Of a stretch of DNA of 64,000 nucleotides, positions 37,719 to 51,731 are shown piece after piece. The position numbers and the translations under genes were made by a program. The stretch comes from Chrysomallon squamiferum (lineage: Eukaryota; Mollusca; Gastropoda; Neomphalida; Peltospiridae), in the NCBI GenBank assembly GCA_012295275.1, contig CM022671.1, positions 20,338,822 through 20,402,821 on the forward strand, in the 5' to 3' direction. The notes under the pieces are model-generated. The model searched no databases and had not been told where the DNA came from. It saw nothing but the letters and a program-made list of their open reading frames with translations. Every line of letters begins with the position of its first letter. Positions within the stretch are counted from its first letter, which is position 1.

Positions 37719-40700
37719 CTCTATATATATAGATGTTTGTGAGTGTGTTATATTTTTCTTATTTGTAAAGGGGTAGGTCACTGGATCATTATCTCTTGGT
37801 TAACCTATTTTGCTGTTTCCCATTCCAGCTAAGGTAACGCAGATTATGGTATGTACTGTCCTCTCTGTGGGATGGTGCATATAGAAAATCTCTCACTACT
37901 AATAAGAAAAGACTGTTTTAAATGTGTCCCTGTCTGTTGATGATGTCTGGACTGATCAAAGCATAGAAATCTATATTAGGCATTTTCATACAATTTTAAT
38001 AGCAGGTTGTAAATATGGCTCCAGTCAGTTAATAGTGATTTTCACTGTTTGGAATAAATATTCCAGATTGATATTCTTCACTGGCTTTTCCAAAAGGAAG
38101 AATTTAATAGTCTGTCACATTTACAGGTACAGATCACTAATGTGTTTGACATGACTTAGACCATATATAAAACAGCAACATTTTTTCTGACACCATTCAA
38201 AAACCATTTCATTGTTGATGTGATCTTCATATTAATGGAAAATAAGTGCAAGTCTCTGTTTTTCACATTCACAATATAATGCATTAATATATAATATTTC
38301 TTTTTAAATTAATTTTGAAAAGAATAAGAAAAAACAAAAAACAACACACAAAAAAATACACCTGGCCATTAATCTATTAGCAAAATTGTTTTTGAAGTAT
38401 TAGGACACAAAAACTCCAGAAACAAATCATTAATAATTATTGATTTTAATTAAAGTGAATTAAAATGTTCCTTTCATAGTCATACAAATAACACTTAACT
38501 ATTTTATGTTAATTACAGAGTACTGTTTCAATTCATGCTCAATACTTACTGATAATAAAGTATGATAATAAAGTAAGATGGGAAAACTGAACATAAATAT
38601 GTAAAAAACAAACATTATTCAAATAGCTGTAAATCTAGAAATTTTGCAATGATTTATTCATTTAGGAAAACAATACAATAGCAGGTTTTTTTAAATGAAA
38701 AATTCTTGTGTCATATTTTTTAAATGGTGAATGAAAATTGTCAGATATCAAATTTTTTATTTTATTTTTCTTCTGGTTCAGTGCTTTGGTTAAAAACTTA
38801 AATTAATTAATTAGAAAAATAAAATAAAAACTTTAACTTAACATTTTATTTGATAATAAAGAATTTATTACTGAATAATACATTTTTAATCTTTTATTAT
38901 TTGTTTGTTTGTTTGTTTGTTTAATGTTTTTCACTCTACAACAGAATTATATTTTTCCAGGTTCTTATTGTGGTCACATCAGAAGTTGTTATGATGATGT
39001 TTGCAATGTCCAGTGTTTACAGAAGGTAAGTAAAAACATAATGTAAAAACATAAAATTGGGGATTTTGCTTTCTTCTTGTAAATTATACATTTTCAATTT
39101 AAAAAGTCACACCATTGTATTATATAGATAACAATAACTATATATATATATTTTGTTTCCTTTTATATCATGATTTATGCCCTGTTTATTGAACAATAAG
39201 TAAATTAAAATTTATCAAAGATATTTTCCATTATCTAACTAACACAGGCTTTTTGATCTGCACCTTCAGTTTTGTTATCCTAACTCTTTATAAAACTCTT
39301 TATATGACAAAATATGTGAAAATTAGAAGCTGACTTGTGTATTACACATAGTTATTATTCGATTAAAATTTTATTGCAGTACAGACTATGGAAGAACTTG
39401 GGCTCAGATTGATGACAAAATAGATAATGAAAAGATAAAAAAAGACAATGGCTTACAGAGAAATCTACATTCTGCTGAAAAGGTGGAATTTTTCATTATT
39501 TTTATTATTATTATTATTATTTTATTATTGTTGTTGTTGTTGTTGTTGTTGTTCTTCTTCTACTTCTTCTTCTTCTTCTTCTTCTTCTTATTGTTATTGT
39601 TATTGTTATTGTTATTCAGAGCTTTGAAATTAAGTTAGTGGCCAGTTTAATCTCTGTCAACTGTTTTATCTCTCCATAATCAAACATTTTAAAAATATAT
39701 ACATGAATGTAAAACCGAAATGTCAACAGTGTGAATATCCTTGAAGGAAACATAGTTAAAGCTAAAAGACATTGTTATTTTTTTAATGCAGAATTACATT
39801 AATATAATAATTTAAAAAAATAGCAAACACAGGGTTTTAGATTTTACTAATGGTCTTTGAAAATGCTCTCGATACGTTGAAAAATGCTCCTGGCAAGATC
39901 TCCCAGACCCCCTGATGTAGAAGGTGTTACATGTTAATCTGACTGAAATGAAAAATATGTGAATGTTGCATCCTATCTTTTTAAAGTTGCCTTTGTTTGA
40001 CACACAATGGCCATTACATTTTTCATGTTGGGGTTCATTAGGATATGTTAGGTATATTTTGGTAGTTTTCCAAATATAAAATGATCATATGTAAAGACAT
40101 TTAGATAAATCTTTGTAATATATATTGAATAAAATATATTAAAACTCTGTGCCAGTAATAAAAAGAATAATTTTACTGAATGCATTATGGTCATGAGAAA
40201 ATCGAAACAAACCCAGAACACCATCATTTTCTTTTATATATCAGAGGAAACCGAAAATAAACTTTTTTTATTGCATAGTAAAAACAAAATCTTTCAGTAT
40301 ATGTGGCTTTATTGCACTAATTGCTTTGTCTTGTTACATAAGTGAAATTTATTGATGAAATATTTGAGATAAACAAACCTTATGTGTATCTTTCTGCTCG
40401 AATGTTAAATATGTAAACCAACAATTAAATAATACAAATTCTCCTCTGGAGATCACCCATCTGCATCATAAGTTTATGGCTGTTGAAATGGAGTGCACTG
40501 TCACAAGCTCCACGTCCTGTTAGTTTTACTGTAGGTGTATTTATGAGATGACAAAATAAAATAGTAGCCCAAGCTACATTATCCAAATCCTACATAGTGA
40601 AATTGCAGTTATTACATGTATTTTTATTATATCATTTTATTTTATGTTTAATAAAAAAATTTGGGCAAAGCTAATTGTTGCTTCAGCATTTTATTTCTAA

Positions 40701-41568
40701 CTTAAATAATGTGCTGGTTTGTAAAAACAATATTCTGTTTAACAGTATTTTCATCTGCACATAAAATGATCTATTGGTGAGGGGTTTTTTTAATTTATGT
40801 TTAATTTTTAATTTTTTTTAATTTTTATTTTTCTATTCTTGGACATCTGTCCCAGTTATACTTAACACTGCAACCAAACACTCTTGTATATCTACATTTG
40901 CTGAATGTCATCATTAATAATATATAATTAGTGTGACATCTCGTGAATTGTACTGTAAAAATAATGATTCTATGCCTGTTGTAAACTGATTAAATTATGT
41001 CCACATTTAAAAAAAAAGCAAAAAAACATTGAATGAGATCATCCTAGCATTATATTCTTCAGCTACCATGTAATCAGTTATTACTGGAGACAGCTGGTGT
41101 ATCACAGTCTGTAGTATGCTTTGCACTGTCTTTGAAAAGTGCACATAAAAGATCCTTTGCTGTTAACATTTCTTAATACGAAAAAATAATTGGTATGCTC
41201 AAGAGTTGCACTTGCATTAACTAATCCAAAGCTGTACTTTTTTGTATGTATAGAGATGCATACTATGGAAACTAAAAGTAAAAAATATGATCCTGCATAC
41301 TAAGCATTTATTTCTACTTGATATTTTTAGTCGATCGTTCATTTATGACCATTTTATTTCTTACATTATTTTAAAAGGTTTAATTTATTTTTTGTCAACT
41401 TGTTTATTCTGACTAAAAGTAATTATCAATATTGATCTTCATTCCTTTCCCTATGTGATTTTTTTTTTTATAATGTGTTTTTTTTTGTTTTATCTGTAAA
41501 TTGTACTAAAATGTGTTTGTTTATAAAATAACTTTACAGATCTACACATTTACATGTATTATTGCTTA

Positions 41569-41604
<36 letters not shown>

Positions 41605-44600
41605 CTGATTTATTATTATTAGTTTGTCAGTTTCATTTGGATTAGATTGCATATATTGACTGTCCTCATTTCTGTTAATTTCAATATGTATGTTTAGGTA
41701 TACCTCATTACTCACAAAGAGTATATTTATGTAACTGAAGATGGTGGAGAAACATTTGAAAAAAGGAAAGCAGTTGATGCCGGGGAAACCATATCAGAGC
41801 CACTGGTTTTTCACAGCAACAATTACATAGACAAAATTCTTATTGTGTCTCATTACAGAAAGGTAAGTATTTTTATTATCTTATTAAATTTTCATAGATG
41901 TAACAACAAGTTTTTTTTTTTTTTTTTGTTTATTTAAATTCAGCAAAAATGTGTTACTGTGGTTTTTTGATTTCACAGTCACTAACAGATGCTCTGTTTC
42001 ATATTCATAAAAATTCCACCAAAAAGAGAATAAAGTAATTTTAAAAGGGTTTTTCTGTTGTTTTTGTTTGTTAATTGTTTTGTAGATGGTATTACCAGTA
42101 TTTTCACTGAATTTGACACTGTCACTAATTCAAACTGTATATTAAGATAAATATTTTAAAATATGTCATTGTTAAACTTGTAAGTAACAATGTTGTTGAA
42201 ATTAAAACAAATTTAGATCCTTTTTAATTGAGAATTCAATTTGCATAATTATTAGTATGGTTTACATAAATTTACATAAAATTATATTTTCATTTGTACA
42301 TTAATAACAAAAACCTGTTTTAATAACATAGCATTAAAGGGTGCTCTGATGTTGATTAGTAAAATTTAAGATTCTTAATTATTAAATATTATGATTTCAG
42401 TTGTATGTGACAGTAGATAATTTGAAAAATTACCATTTCCTCACCAAAGATGTAATGGTAGCCAGATGGTGAGTTTTTTTGTTTTTTTATATTAGTGGTA
42501 GATTTTATCTCTATAAAATTAATATTTAGATTTTATCAACAACTCTTTTTAAATTTACAGAAGACGAACCATTTTGAAATTATGAATATTTCTAAAGATA
42601 AATCATTAACTTAAATAGAATTCAAGTAAGTAGAAATTTATGACATTTGGTATCCAGTCCTAATTTCTACAAGCTTTGATAAATACTCATCAACCTTTTT
42701 AAAATTTGCACCATTAAAAATATGTTTTATGACAGTATGTTCATTTTGACAAATATGTGTAATTGCTTCCAATGCCTATATCATGATATATGTTAGATTC
42801 AGAAAAAGGAAATAATGTCATATCAGACATTTCAGGGCATTGGAGGAAAAATAATTTTTTTTCATTACAATTTCAGGGGAACAGATGATTCAGATCCTGA
42901 CAACAAGGGTAAAATTGTGTACATACTGAAAGGGCCTGATGTACACAGAAGTCCTCTGTTTTCAGGTATGGACAACTCATTCATTCCCCAAAGTATCTTT
43001 CATTTCATAAATCTGAGATTCCACTAGTGTTCAGTACCTGCCTACTTGGGTTAAGTCAGCTGAGATTCACTTATTTGAGGGTGGCTAGAGGTTCAGTAGG
43101 CTGCAGGATCAGATCTTCTCATTTTACACAATGGTTTATTTTATGTTCAGGCCAGTGCACCACAATTAGTTTATCACTACCTGCAGAATGTCCCTTATAT
43201 CAAAGATCTCTAGCTGGTAACTGATAAGAGTAACTTTTGGAGCAGCAGCAGCAGCTTCCCTTTCCATGTGTCATTATTATACTTAATATGCTGAGCCATC
43301 TTCATTTGTATTATCATTATGTTTTTGATCATGCAACTTTTCTGTCATATATCATCATTATACTTATAACCCTAATGCTTTCCTTTCATATATTATCATT
43401 ATACCTTTTGATCCTCTAGCTTTCCTGTGTACTTATGACCCTGTTGTCTTTTATCTATACTTATAAACCTGTTGGCTTTCCTCTATACTTATGAACCTGT
43501 TGCTTTTCTCTATACTTATGACCCACTGGCTTTCCGCTGTACTTAAAACCCTGCAGTTTTCCTATTATATATATTACCATATTATTTCCATTTGTATGTG
43601 TTTGATTTGATTAAACTGAATTAAACTAGTTTTTCTAAAAAATAATTTGTTTTCTGGAAATAACTTACATTATTAAATATTTTTTTTTGCAAAAAGCTTT
43701 TTTCGGTAAGTATTCTTACTTTTTATTTTATCTTTTGTTTTTGTTAATGTTCTTAAAAAATTATTATTGTAAACATGCCATTAAAAAAGTTATGTGAGTT
43801 TTCTGATCCCTTTAAACACATTAGAAAAGATTAAATTATGAATAGTTTTGTTTTCTGTTGTTTGTTAGAAATAACATAATCAGGAATTATTGTAAATAAT
43901 GTTACAAACTGTACACACTATTTAGGTATCACCCCCACATTGTTATTTATTGTCTCCAACTTTTCAGGAATGCGACCATCCATGTATGAATTATATAAAG
44001 TCAATGTAGAAACAGAAGAAGATAAATTGATTTCCATTCAGAAACGAGTTGTGACTTTTGGCATCCAGGGCAAATTTCTCTATGCTTCTATTTTCAAAGA
44101 TGAAAATCCAAAATCACAGGTAAATTATACAAATAACATTTGCCTTCAGTTTTCATTTTCATGTCTTTTATTTTAACAGTTTCACTTTTTTCAAAGATCA
44201 GATATTTTCATCAATTTATTTGCTCTTCACTGTTGAGATGGATAGTTTCAGCTAACATCAAAATGTTTAAATAAGGTAGAAGTAGATGATACCCAGGCTA
44301 TGCACCAGCTCAGAGTATCATAGTCACTAAAATAACAAAAGCAACTCAAAATTGTGAATGTTATACCAGTAAGTAAAGGTACTCATGAAGTTAAATTAAA
44401 TTACGTACAGATAAAAAAAAAAAAAGATTTGATTTCTGTAGGACTTCCTAGCTTGTGATAAGTTGGGGATTTTACTACCTGGGGCTGTAATCTATATAAA
44501 ACATGGAAGCAACGTGTTAAAATTGTTGGTTTATTTGCCAGTATATTTGTACTAAGTTTCACTGTGGACTGTTGTTTATTTAATTATGTTAATTTTTGTA

Positions 44601-47439
44601 TTATTTTTGTTTAATTATTTTTTGAATTAAATGGACTTGCTGCCTCCATTTAAGTGCCACATTGTTTTCAGACAAATCTCAATAAAAACAAAATTTAAGT
44701 ATTCAGTTAAGATTCCTGGCAAAAGTCCAGAACAGAAGCTGCTCAGTACAAAATCCCATCTTCTAAGTCAAAATTCAGACAAAACCCTTTAATTCTTCTT
44801 CAGGTTTAATCTGTGTTATTCTTATCAATCTGTGCAAGGTATTTGATTAAATTTATTACTAATTAGAATTTTCATAGAAATTCATTTCTAATTCTTGTTT
44901 AGTGGATATATCATGCAGAAAGGTATTTTTAAAAAGAGTTTTTTTTTTTGTTTTTTTTTTACCTCAGACTGCAGAGAGGTTGATGATGGTGTCAACTGAT
45001 GGAGGCTTGCATTGGAGTGAGGCTCAGTTACCAACACTGACTGGTGACAGAGTAAGCATTTATAATTACTTACCTCTTACCATTCACTGATTTTTATATT
45101 TACACACTTATCGCTGAGTAGTGACAGGGTAAGTGTTTATATTATAAAGGCTGGGTGAAATGGTAAGTTTTATAATTATTTACCTCTTACCACCAACTGA
45201 CATTTATATTGACACAGACTTACCACTGACCAGTGATTAGTGACAGAGAAAGCATTTATATTAAATACGCGTACCACAGACTAGCAGTATGATTAGAATT
45301 TATAACTGGTGATAGGGTAAACTTTATGATTAAGCAGCTCCTATTACAGACTAGCAACCACTTGTAACTACTCACCACATACCACTGACTGGTGATAGGT
45401 AAGTATTTACATTTACATACCACTGTCTGATGATTATACATTTAAAATTACACTTACTTACAACTGACTGAAGCATTTATAATTGATTGGTTCCAGAATT
45501 TTTCATTTTTTAAATGGACTTTAAATAGATTTTAATTTTTAATTTTTAATTTTTTTGTTGTTGTAAATACTTCAAAGCCTTTATTTATTTAGTAAGCAGA
45601 AATCATTTGAAACAGATCTTTCTGCATAATTTTTCTCTGTAATTTTCTCAAATTCTCACCATTATTTATTTAAAATTATAAAATTAATAATAATTTATTT
45701 TAAGTAGTAAACTAACTTCTGATATGTTATTAAATTATTAACTTGTACTCTGAAGATCTACAAAATATGTACACCTTGTTTTGCTCTGTTGATGGGAAAA
45801 CAACAATTTGTCGATTTTAAAATGTTTTATTGTTGTTGTTATTTTTATTGTTATTGCTATTTCAGTTTTATTCTGTCTTGGATATGACTGAAGGTCTGAT
45901 CTTTATGCATGTTGACAACCCAGGAGGTATTTTAATTAAAACATTTTTTAAAATATGTATTAATTACTTTTTTGTTGGTTGCTCTTTTAGTTACTCTACC
46001 TTTTGTTTTTCCAATTACAAATTGCTTTACTAAATTTTTCCAAGAAATGTATACAGGTATAATAAGGGTATTTTTATATTAAAAAGCCTAACATTAAGAG
46101 ACTTATAAATTTTATTTTATTTACTTTTATTTTATTTACTTTCATTTTATTTCTTTTAAAGACACAGGCCACGGCACTCTTTACACATCGGCTAATCGTG
46201 GCATCGTGTATTCCACATCACTCAAACACCACCTGTACCCCAACTACGGCAGCGTTACAGACTTCTACAAAGTAAACTCAATGAGAGGCACATACCTAGC
46301 CAGTCAGCTGAATGATGACAAAAGTATTCATACAGTGATCTCATTCAACCGAGGAGCAGACTGGAACCCAGTTAAACCCCCTGCAGACCACAACTGTAAA
46401 TCTTCAGTAAGTTGCTGGCATCATAACCCTCACCATTAAATTTAAATGTAGTATTTTACCATTTTCTTTTATAAATTAAAAAAAAAAAAGACCTTTATCA
46501 TATTCTTGTATTAAGGATTGAAGGATCAAGTTTGTATTTTGTTCCAGCTCAGTAATAACATTTATGTATCACGGCCTAAATTGGTAAAATAAAGAATGTT
46601 GCAAAGCAGAATTGATCCTGTATAGTAAGCATTTATTGCTACTTGACTGTTTTATTTCATACATCAATTTAAAAAGGTTAAATTAATTTTCGTCAACTTG
46701 TTTATTCTGACTGAAAGTAATTGTCTGTATTATTTACATTGCCTGTTAATATTATTCTCATTTACTCATATCAGAATTGTTAGACTAAAAATTCATTTGT
46801 TTCTCTCTTCCAGTCGTGTTATCTACAGATACACAATTATTACAGCATCTCTCGTGGAGTGAAGGCCAGGCCACCATTAAGTGTAGAAAGTGCTGCTGGA
46901 CTCATACTTGTCCATGGTAGGTTCAAATACTACACATATAAACTAATGTTTTGTAAGTTGCAGTTTGCTGAAACTGAATAAAGCCATTTAAAATTAATTT
47001 ATATTCAGACTCAGTTACTTTTTGCTTTAGGTTTGATGAGAAACAATACAAGATTTTTTCATTTAATCATCAAAATATTAATGAATGTCTGATTTTAATG
47101 GACTACCGTGTCATGTTTTTCTGGTACAGCCAAGGAGTACATATACTCCCATGTTCCAGTATTCTGGTACTGGCTTGTAACCAGTGAGTGTATCCCTGGA
47201 AATTCTGATCAGAATTTGTAATAATTACAAACCATAAATTGCTTTATTTTTATTCACTGGTTTATTGTTAAACATATAATAATTTGGATTTTCTAACTCT
47301 CTTTATTTTCCTCTTATAAGAATATTTTTTTGTTTTAAATTTATTTATTTATATTTCATTTTTATTTTATTTCATGTCATTTCATTTTATTTTATTTTAT
47401 TTTATTATTTTTTTTTTATTCACAGTTTATTTCATGTTT

Positions 47440-47477
<38 letters not shown>

Positions 47478-48286
47478 TTTTTTTTTTTTTTTTTTTATGT
47501 GAATATTATTATTTATTTAATTTTAAAATTTTTACTTTATTTGAATATTTATTATTATTATTATTATTATGTTCACTGGTATTTCCTTACATTTTTTATT
47601 AGATTTTATTTATTTTATTTTTTTTTTTTTTTTTTTTTGTCTTAAAGGTCATGTTGCAGATGCCTTACAAACCACACCCCCTGATGTTTACATTTCTGTC
47701 GATGGAGGTTACACATGGAGAAAGGTTAGTTATGATTGTCAACTTGTTTACTGAATATTTTGTTTCCCAAAACTTGTTATTTATATTTCTTATTATATTT
47801 TTTTAATTTTATTCATTTATTCTTTTATTTCACATGGAATGGTGTTCCATTTTCAATTTTTTTATTTTTTTTTTTTTTTTTTTTTTTTGATCTTTTTAGG
47901 ATTACTGTTCCTGTTAGTATTATCATTATTAAGTTTGTTATTGTTGTTATTATTATTATTATTATTATTGTTGTTGTTATTTTAGACTCTAGATGGTCCT
48001 CATACATACCAAATAGGTGACAGTGGAGCTTTCATCGTGGCTGTTCCAATTGCTGACACTGTTGCTGATACATTCAAATTTTCCACTGACTGGGGTCAGT
48101 GTTGGCATGAATACAAATTCACTAACGAGTCTGTGATAATCACTGGAGCCCTCACAGAGCCAGGGAGCAAGTCTATGACAATTTCCATCTGGGGTTATAC
48201 TAAAGAAAACAGAAAATGGGTGATTTTCGTCATTGATTTTGCTGAGATTATAAAGCAGGCTTGTAAGATTCTTTTTTTAATGTTTC

Positions 48287-48320
<34 letters not shown>

Positions 48321-51300
48321 TGAATAATTATCCCTTTTTGTGGGATCTGTTAATGCACGTACATATGTATAAGAATGATCAAGCATATACATGTATAAGA
48401 GTGATCAAGTTTCTAGATATTTTAAATCATGTATATTATTCAGGTGATGAGACACAGTATGAGACTTGGGTTTCTCACAGTGAATTAAGGAAAAATGAAA
48501 ATAAAAATGTGGATGGCTGTCTGCTGGGCAAAAAAGAAACCTTTCAAAGGTTATCAGTGGAAGCATGGTAATACAAATTTTATTTAATAATTATTTTTAC
48601 AGCCCTTTTATTCTTCTTTTTTTCAATTCTTTTTATTAATCAAGAACACAGATTTTGTGTTCAGGTGATGATAATAATATTGTTAGTTTCTGAACCCATG
48701 ATTTTCAGATATCATCAGGCTTCCTATGAAATAAAGATAATTAAAAAAACTAGTAGAATTTGGTTTCTGTTTACTTCAGAAGTAACTGAACACAGTGGAG
48801 TATTACTGAGCATCCTTTATCCAAAATTGCAAAATCCAAAACTTCATAAGAACAGCCAAGATAATTTTTTAACGGCACACAAATTGTAATTAAAGCACAA
48901 AACAATAAAAAATTTACATAAAATAACTTGAAGATCATGTACACTTCTTTGTTTTTTAATGCCAGTGTCTTTTGTGTCGCAGGTGTCGAATTGAATATAA
49001 TCATGAAACCAAACCTGATGTTGAGATCTGCACCTGTACAAGAGAAGATTATGAATGGTAAACAAGTTTTTTTTATTTTTTTATTTACAGTTTTAGAGTA
49101 TGTGGTCTATTTTATTTATTTTTTTATTATTATTTTTTTTATATCAATCATATTTTCCTAACAGAAGTGCACAGTGCAATTTGCATCCTTATTTTTAAAT
49201 CATCTTCAGCTGGTTAGATTTGTGTTAGGTCATTCTAAATATAAAATGGTCAGTTGTAAATAATGTTTATGTGTTTTAATCATTAGTCATGTCTGTTTAT
49301 GTGTTTAGTCATACCTGACAGTGATATTTATCCATGTATGTGTTGTGATTCTTTGTTTTTATTGTTTCAGTGATTATACATACTATCGACCTGTGGGCAG
49401 TGACATATGTCAGAAAGATCCTAATTTCCATGGTAATCAAATCGATATCTGTTACCTTGGACACGAAGAGGAAATAATTACAAAAGGGTAATTTTCATTC
49501 TGTCATAACACTGCATCATGAATATTATATGTTACAATATATTAATTTATATTCAAGAAGTAATGTATTGAATTCTTTGTTTTTTCTAAATTATGAACAT
49601 TCCTATACATGTAGGCTCTTTGTTTGTTTGGTGTCTTTTTACAAAACTATAAAATCTGCCTCGATTTACTTACTTCTTATAAAAAAAAAAAATGTTTCTG
49701 TTTGAAGATACGTACTCATCATCTGCTCCAAGTTGGGTGGGAAAAAAAAACAGAATGCCTCTTGATGTTAATAAATTATTAACAAATACCATACACAGAC
49801 AAATAAAATGGGTTAAGTATAGTGTTAAAAAATTATATTTCTTTAAAAATGTTTTCAGCTATCGAAAAATCCCTGGTGATGTTTGTTCTGGAGGAGTGAA
49901 GCTCAATGGAGAAATTGTGAATCTCACTTCTCAATGTTCGAGTAACAAAATATTTGTACAGTACGAACAGAAAAATGTGAAGGTAATTAATTTGATATAA
50001 CAGAAATTTAATTATGTGCCTTACGATTAAAATTAATGTTAATTGAAATTTGACATGATATTTCTTTGTATTATTATTATTTTTTTAATTATTATCATTA
50101 TTTTTATTTCTTCATGATTTAAAAAAAAAAAATCATTTACTGTATTTTTAATTATACATATAAATGGCTATAGGTTTTGTTTTTTTCATGTCATAAGAAA
50201 AAAGAAAAATTACTTTGCATTTTGAATAAGCAAGAAAGTTTTGCTAAATAAATAAGAGATAATCTCAAGCTTTGAATAACTGTTTTAATTTATTTAGTTA
50301 ACTGTCACTTGTATGTAGTTTAAGGGTAAATTGCATGTGTTTGTCAGAATTAATGAGCGTTATATATCATCACTGTTTCAAATTTAAAACTATTTAATCA
50401 GGGCATCTGTATCTGATGCTTCAGAATTATAATTTTCTGAGCAATAAATTGTTTTACTTTCATCTGTTTAGGTTTTAATAGTCATTTAGATTACTAATGT
50501 ATTTTTACATCTGAGTTTATAACTGAATTATGTTTCATTTATAAAATTTAACTACTTGGTTAATACTTTACTGAAATGCTGATTTGGTCTTTTTGTTTAT
50601 TTTTCTTGTGTACTCTTATAACAAATCTTGAATTAAGTTCCAGCTCATTTGTTATGATCTGAGAATAAAATTCTTTTTACTGTATTGCTTATGTAGTTAC
50701 ATTCTTTTTCTGGGTTTCCTTTTTTCTGTTTGTTTGTTTTGTTTGTTTTTTGGGGGAGGGTTTGCATGTACACCTGAAATGTAATAAAACTGTTCAGAGA
50801 CTCAATTTTATTTTTTCCACAGATAGTGAATCTATTTTATATACACTTCTGCTAAATAATAACAAATTAGAAACTGATGGCACTCTTAATTGCTGCTCTT
50901 ATTTTATTTCAATTTATTTTTATTTATTTATTTATTTTATTTTATTTTATTTTATTTTATTTTATTTTAAATTTTTAAATTTTGTTTGTTCTAGACATCG
51001 TCTGGCAGCAGTAAACTACTGATATCCGTAATTGTTATAATTGTTGTAATCCTCATTGTGACCATGTCTTCCTACTTCTTGTACAAAGTCTATCTCCTCA
51101 GAAAACAGTAAGTCCTCTTTAAATCTCTTCTCTCTTTCGTTCAGGAATTCTTTGACAGTTATTATTTTATTTGTCAAAATAATAGCATATTTTTAGTCGT
51201 TAATATTACAATTTATTTCACTTATTTTTTAAAGTTGTCATCTTATTCAAAAATCAAAACTGTATGAACTCACGCAGTACAGATATAGATTAGTAGACCT

Positions 51301-51696
51301 GAACGATATCTTCAGCTTACAAAAGTTCAGATTAGACAAATATTTCTTCTCCATAAGTAATTTAATTTAAAATAATTTTATCAAGCCTATTTCAGTATTA
51401 ATTGTTTGAAGTACCACTACATTTGCTTCTGTTACACATTTATTATTATTAGCACTACAGTACAAAAAAACAATAGCTATATTATCAAATAAACCATTTC
51501 ATTTCCTCCATTAATGCATTATATTTGTGGGATATTTCTTTGATTTAAATAATTCTCTATTACTAATTCCAACAAACAATTTTGAAAGGTAAAAAGCAGA
51601 TAATAAATGCAGAATAAAAGAATAAATAAAATATCATGTTAATGTCACATATATTAATTAAGATGATTTTGTTAATTTTCTTTTACCACTATCAAA

Positions 51697-51731
<35 letters not shown>

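Noticed and set aside
48790-48990. Possible Tigger/MER2-like segment (CATCCTTTATCC) in sortilin intron 15
   Set aside because: Only one short match at one end; no inverted partner or TA flank found.
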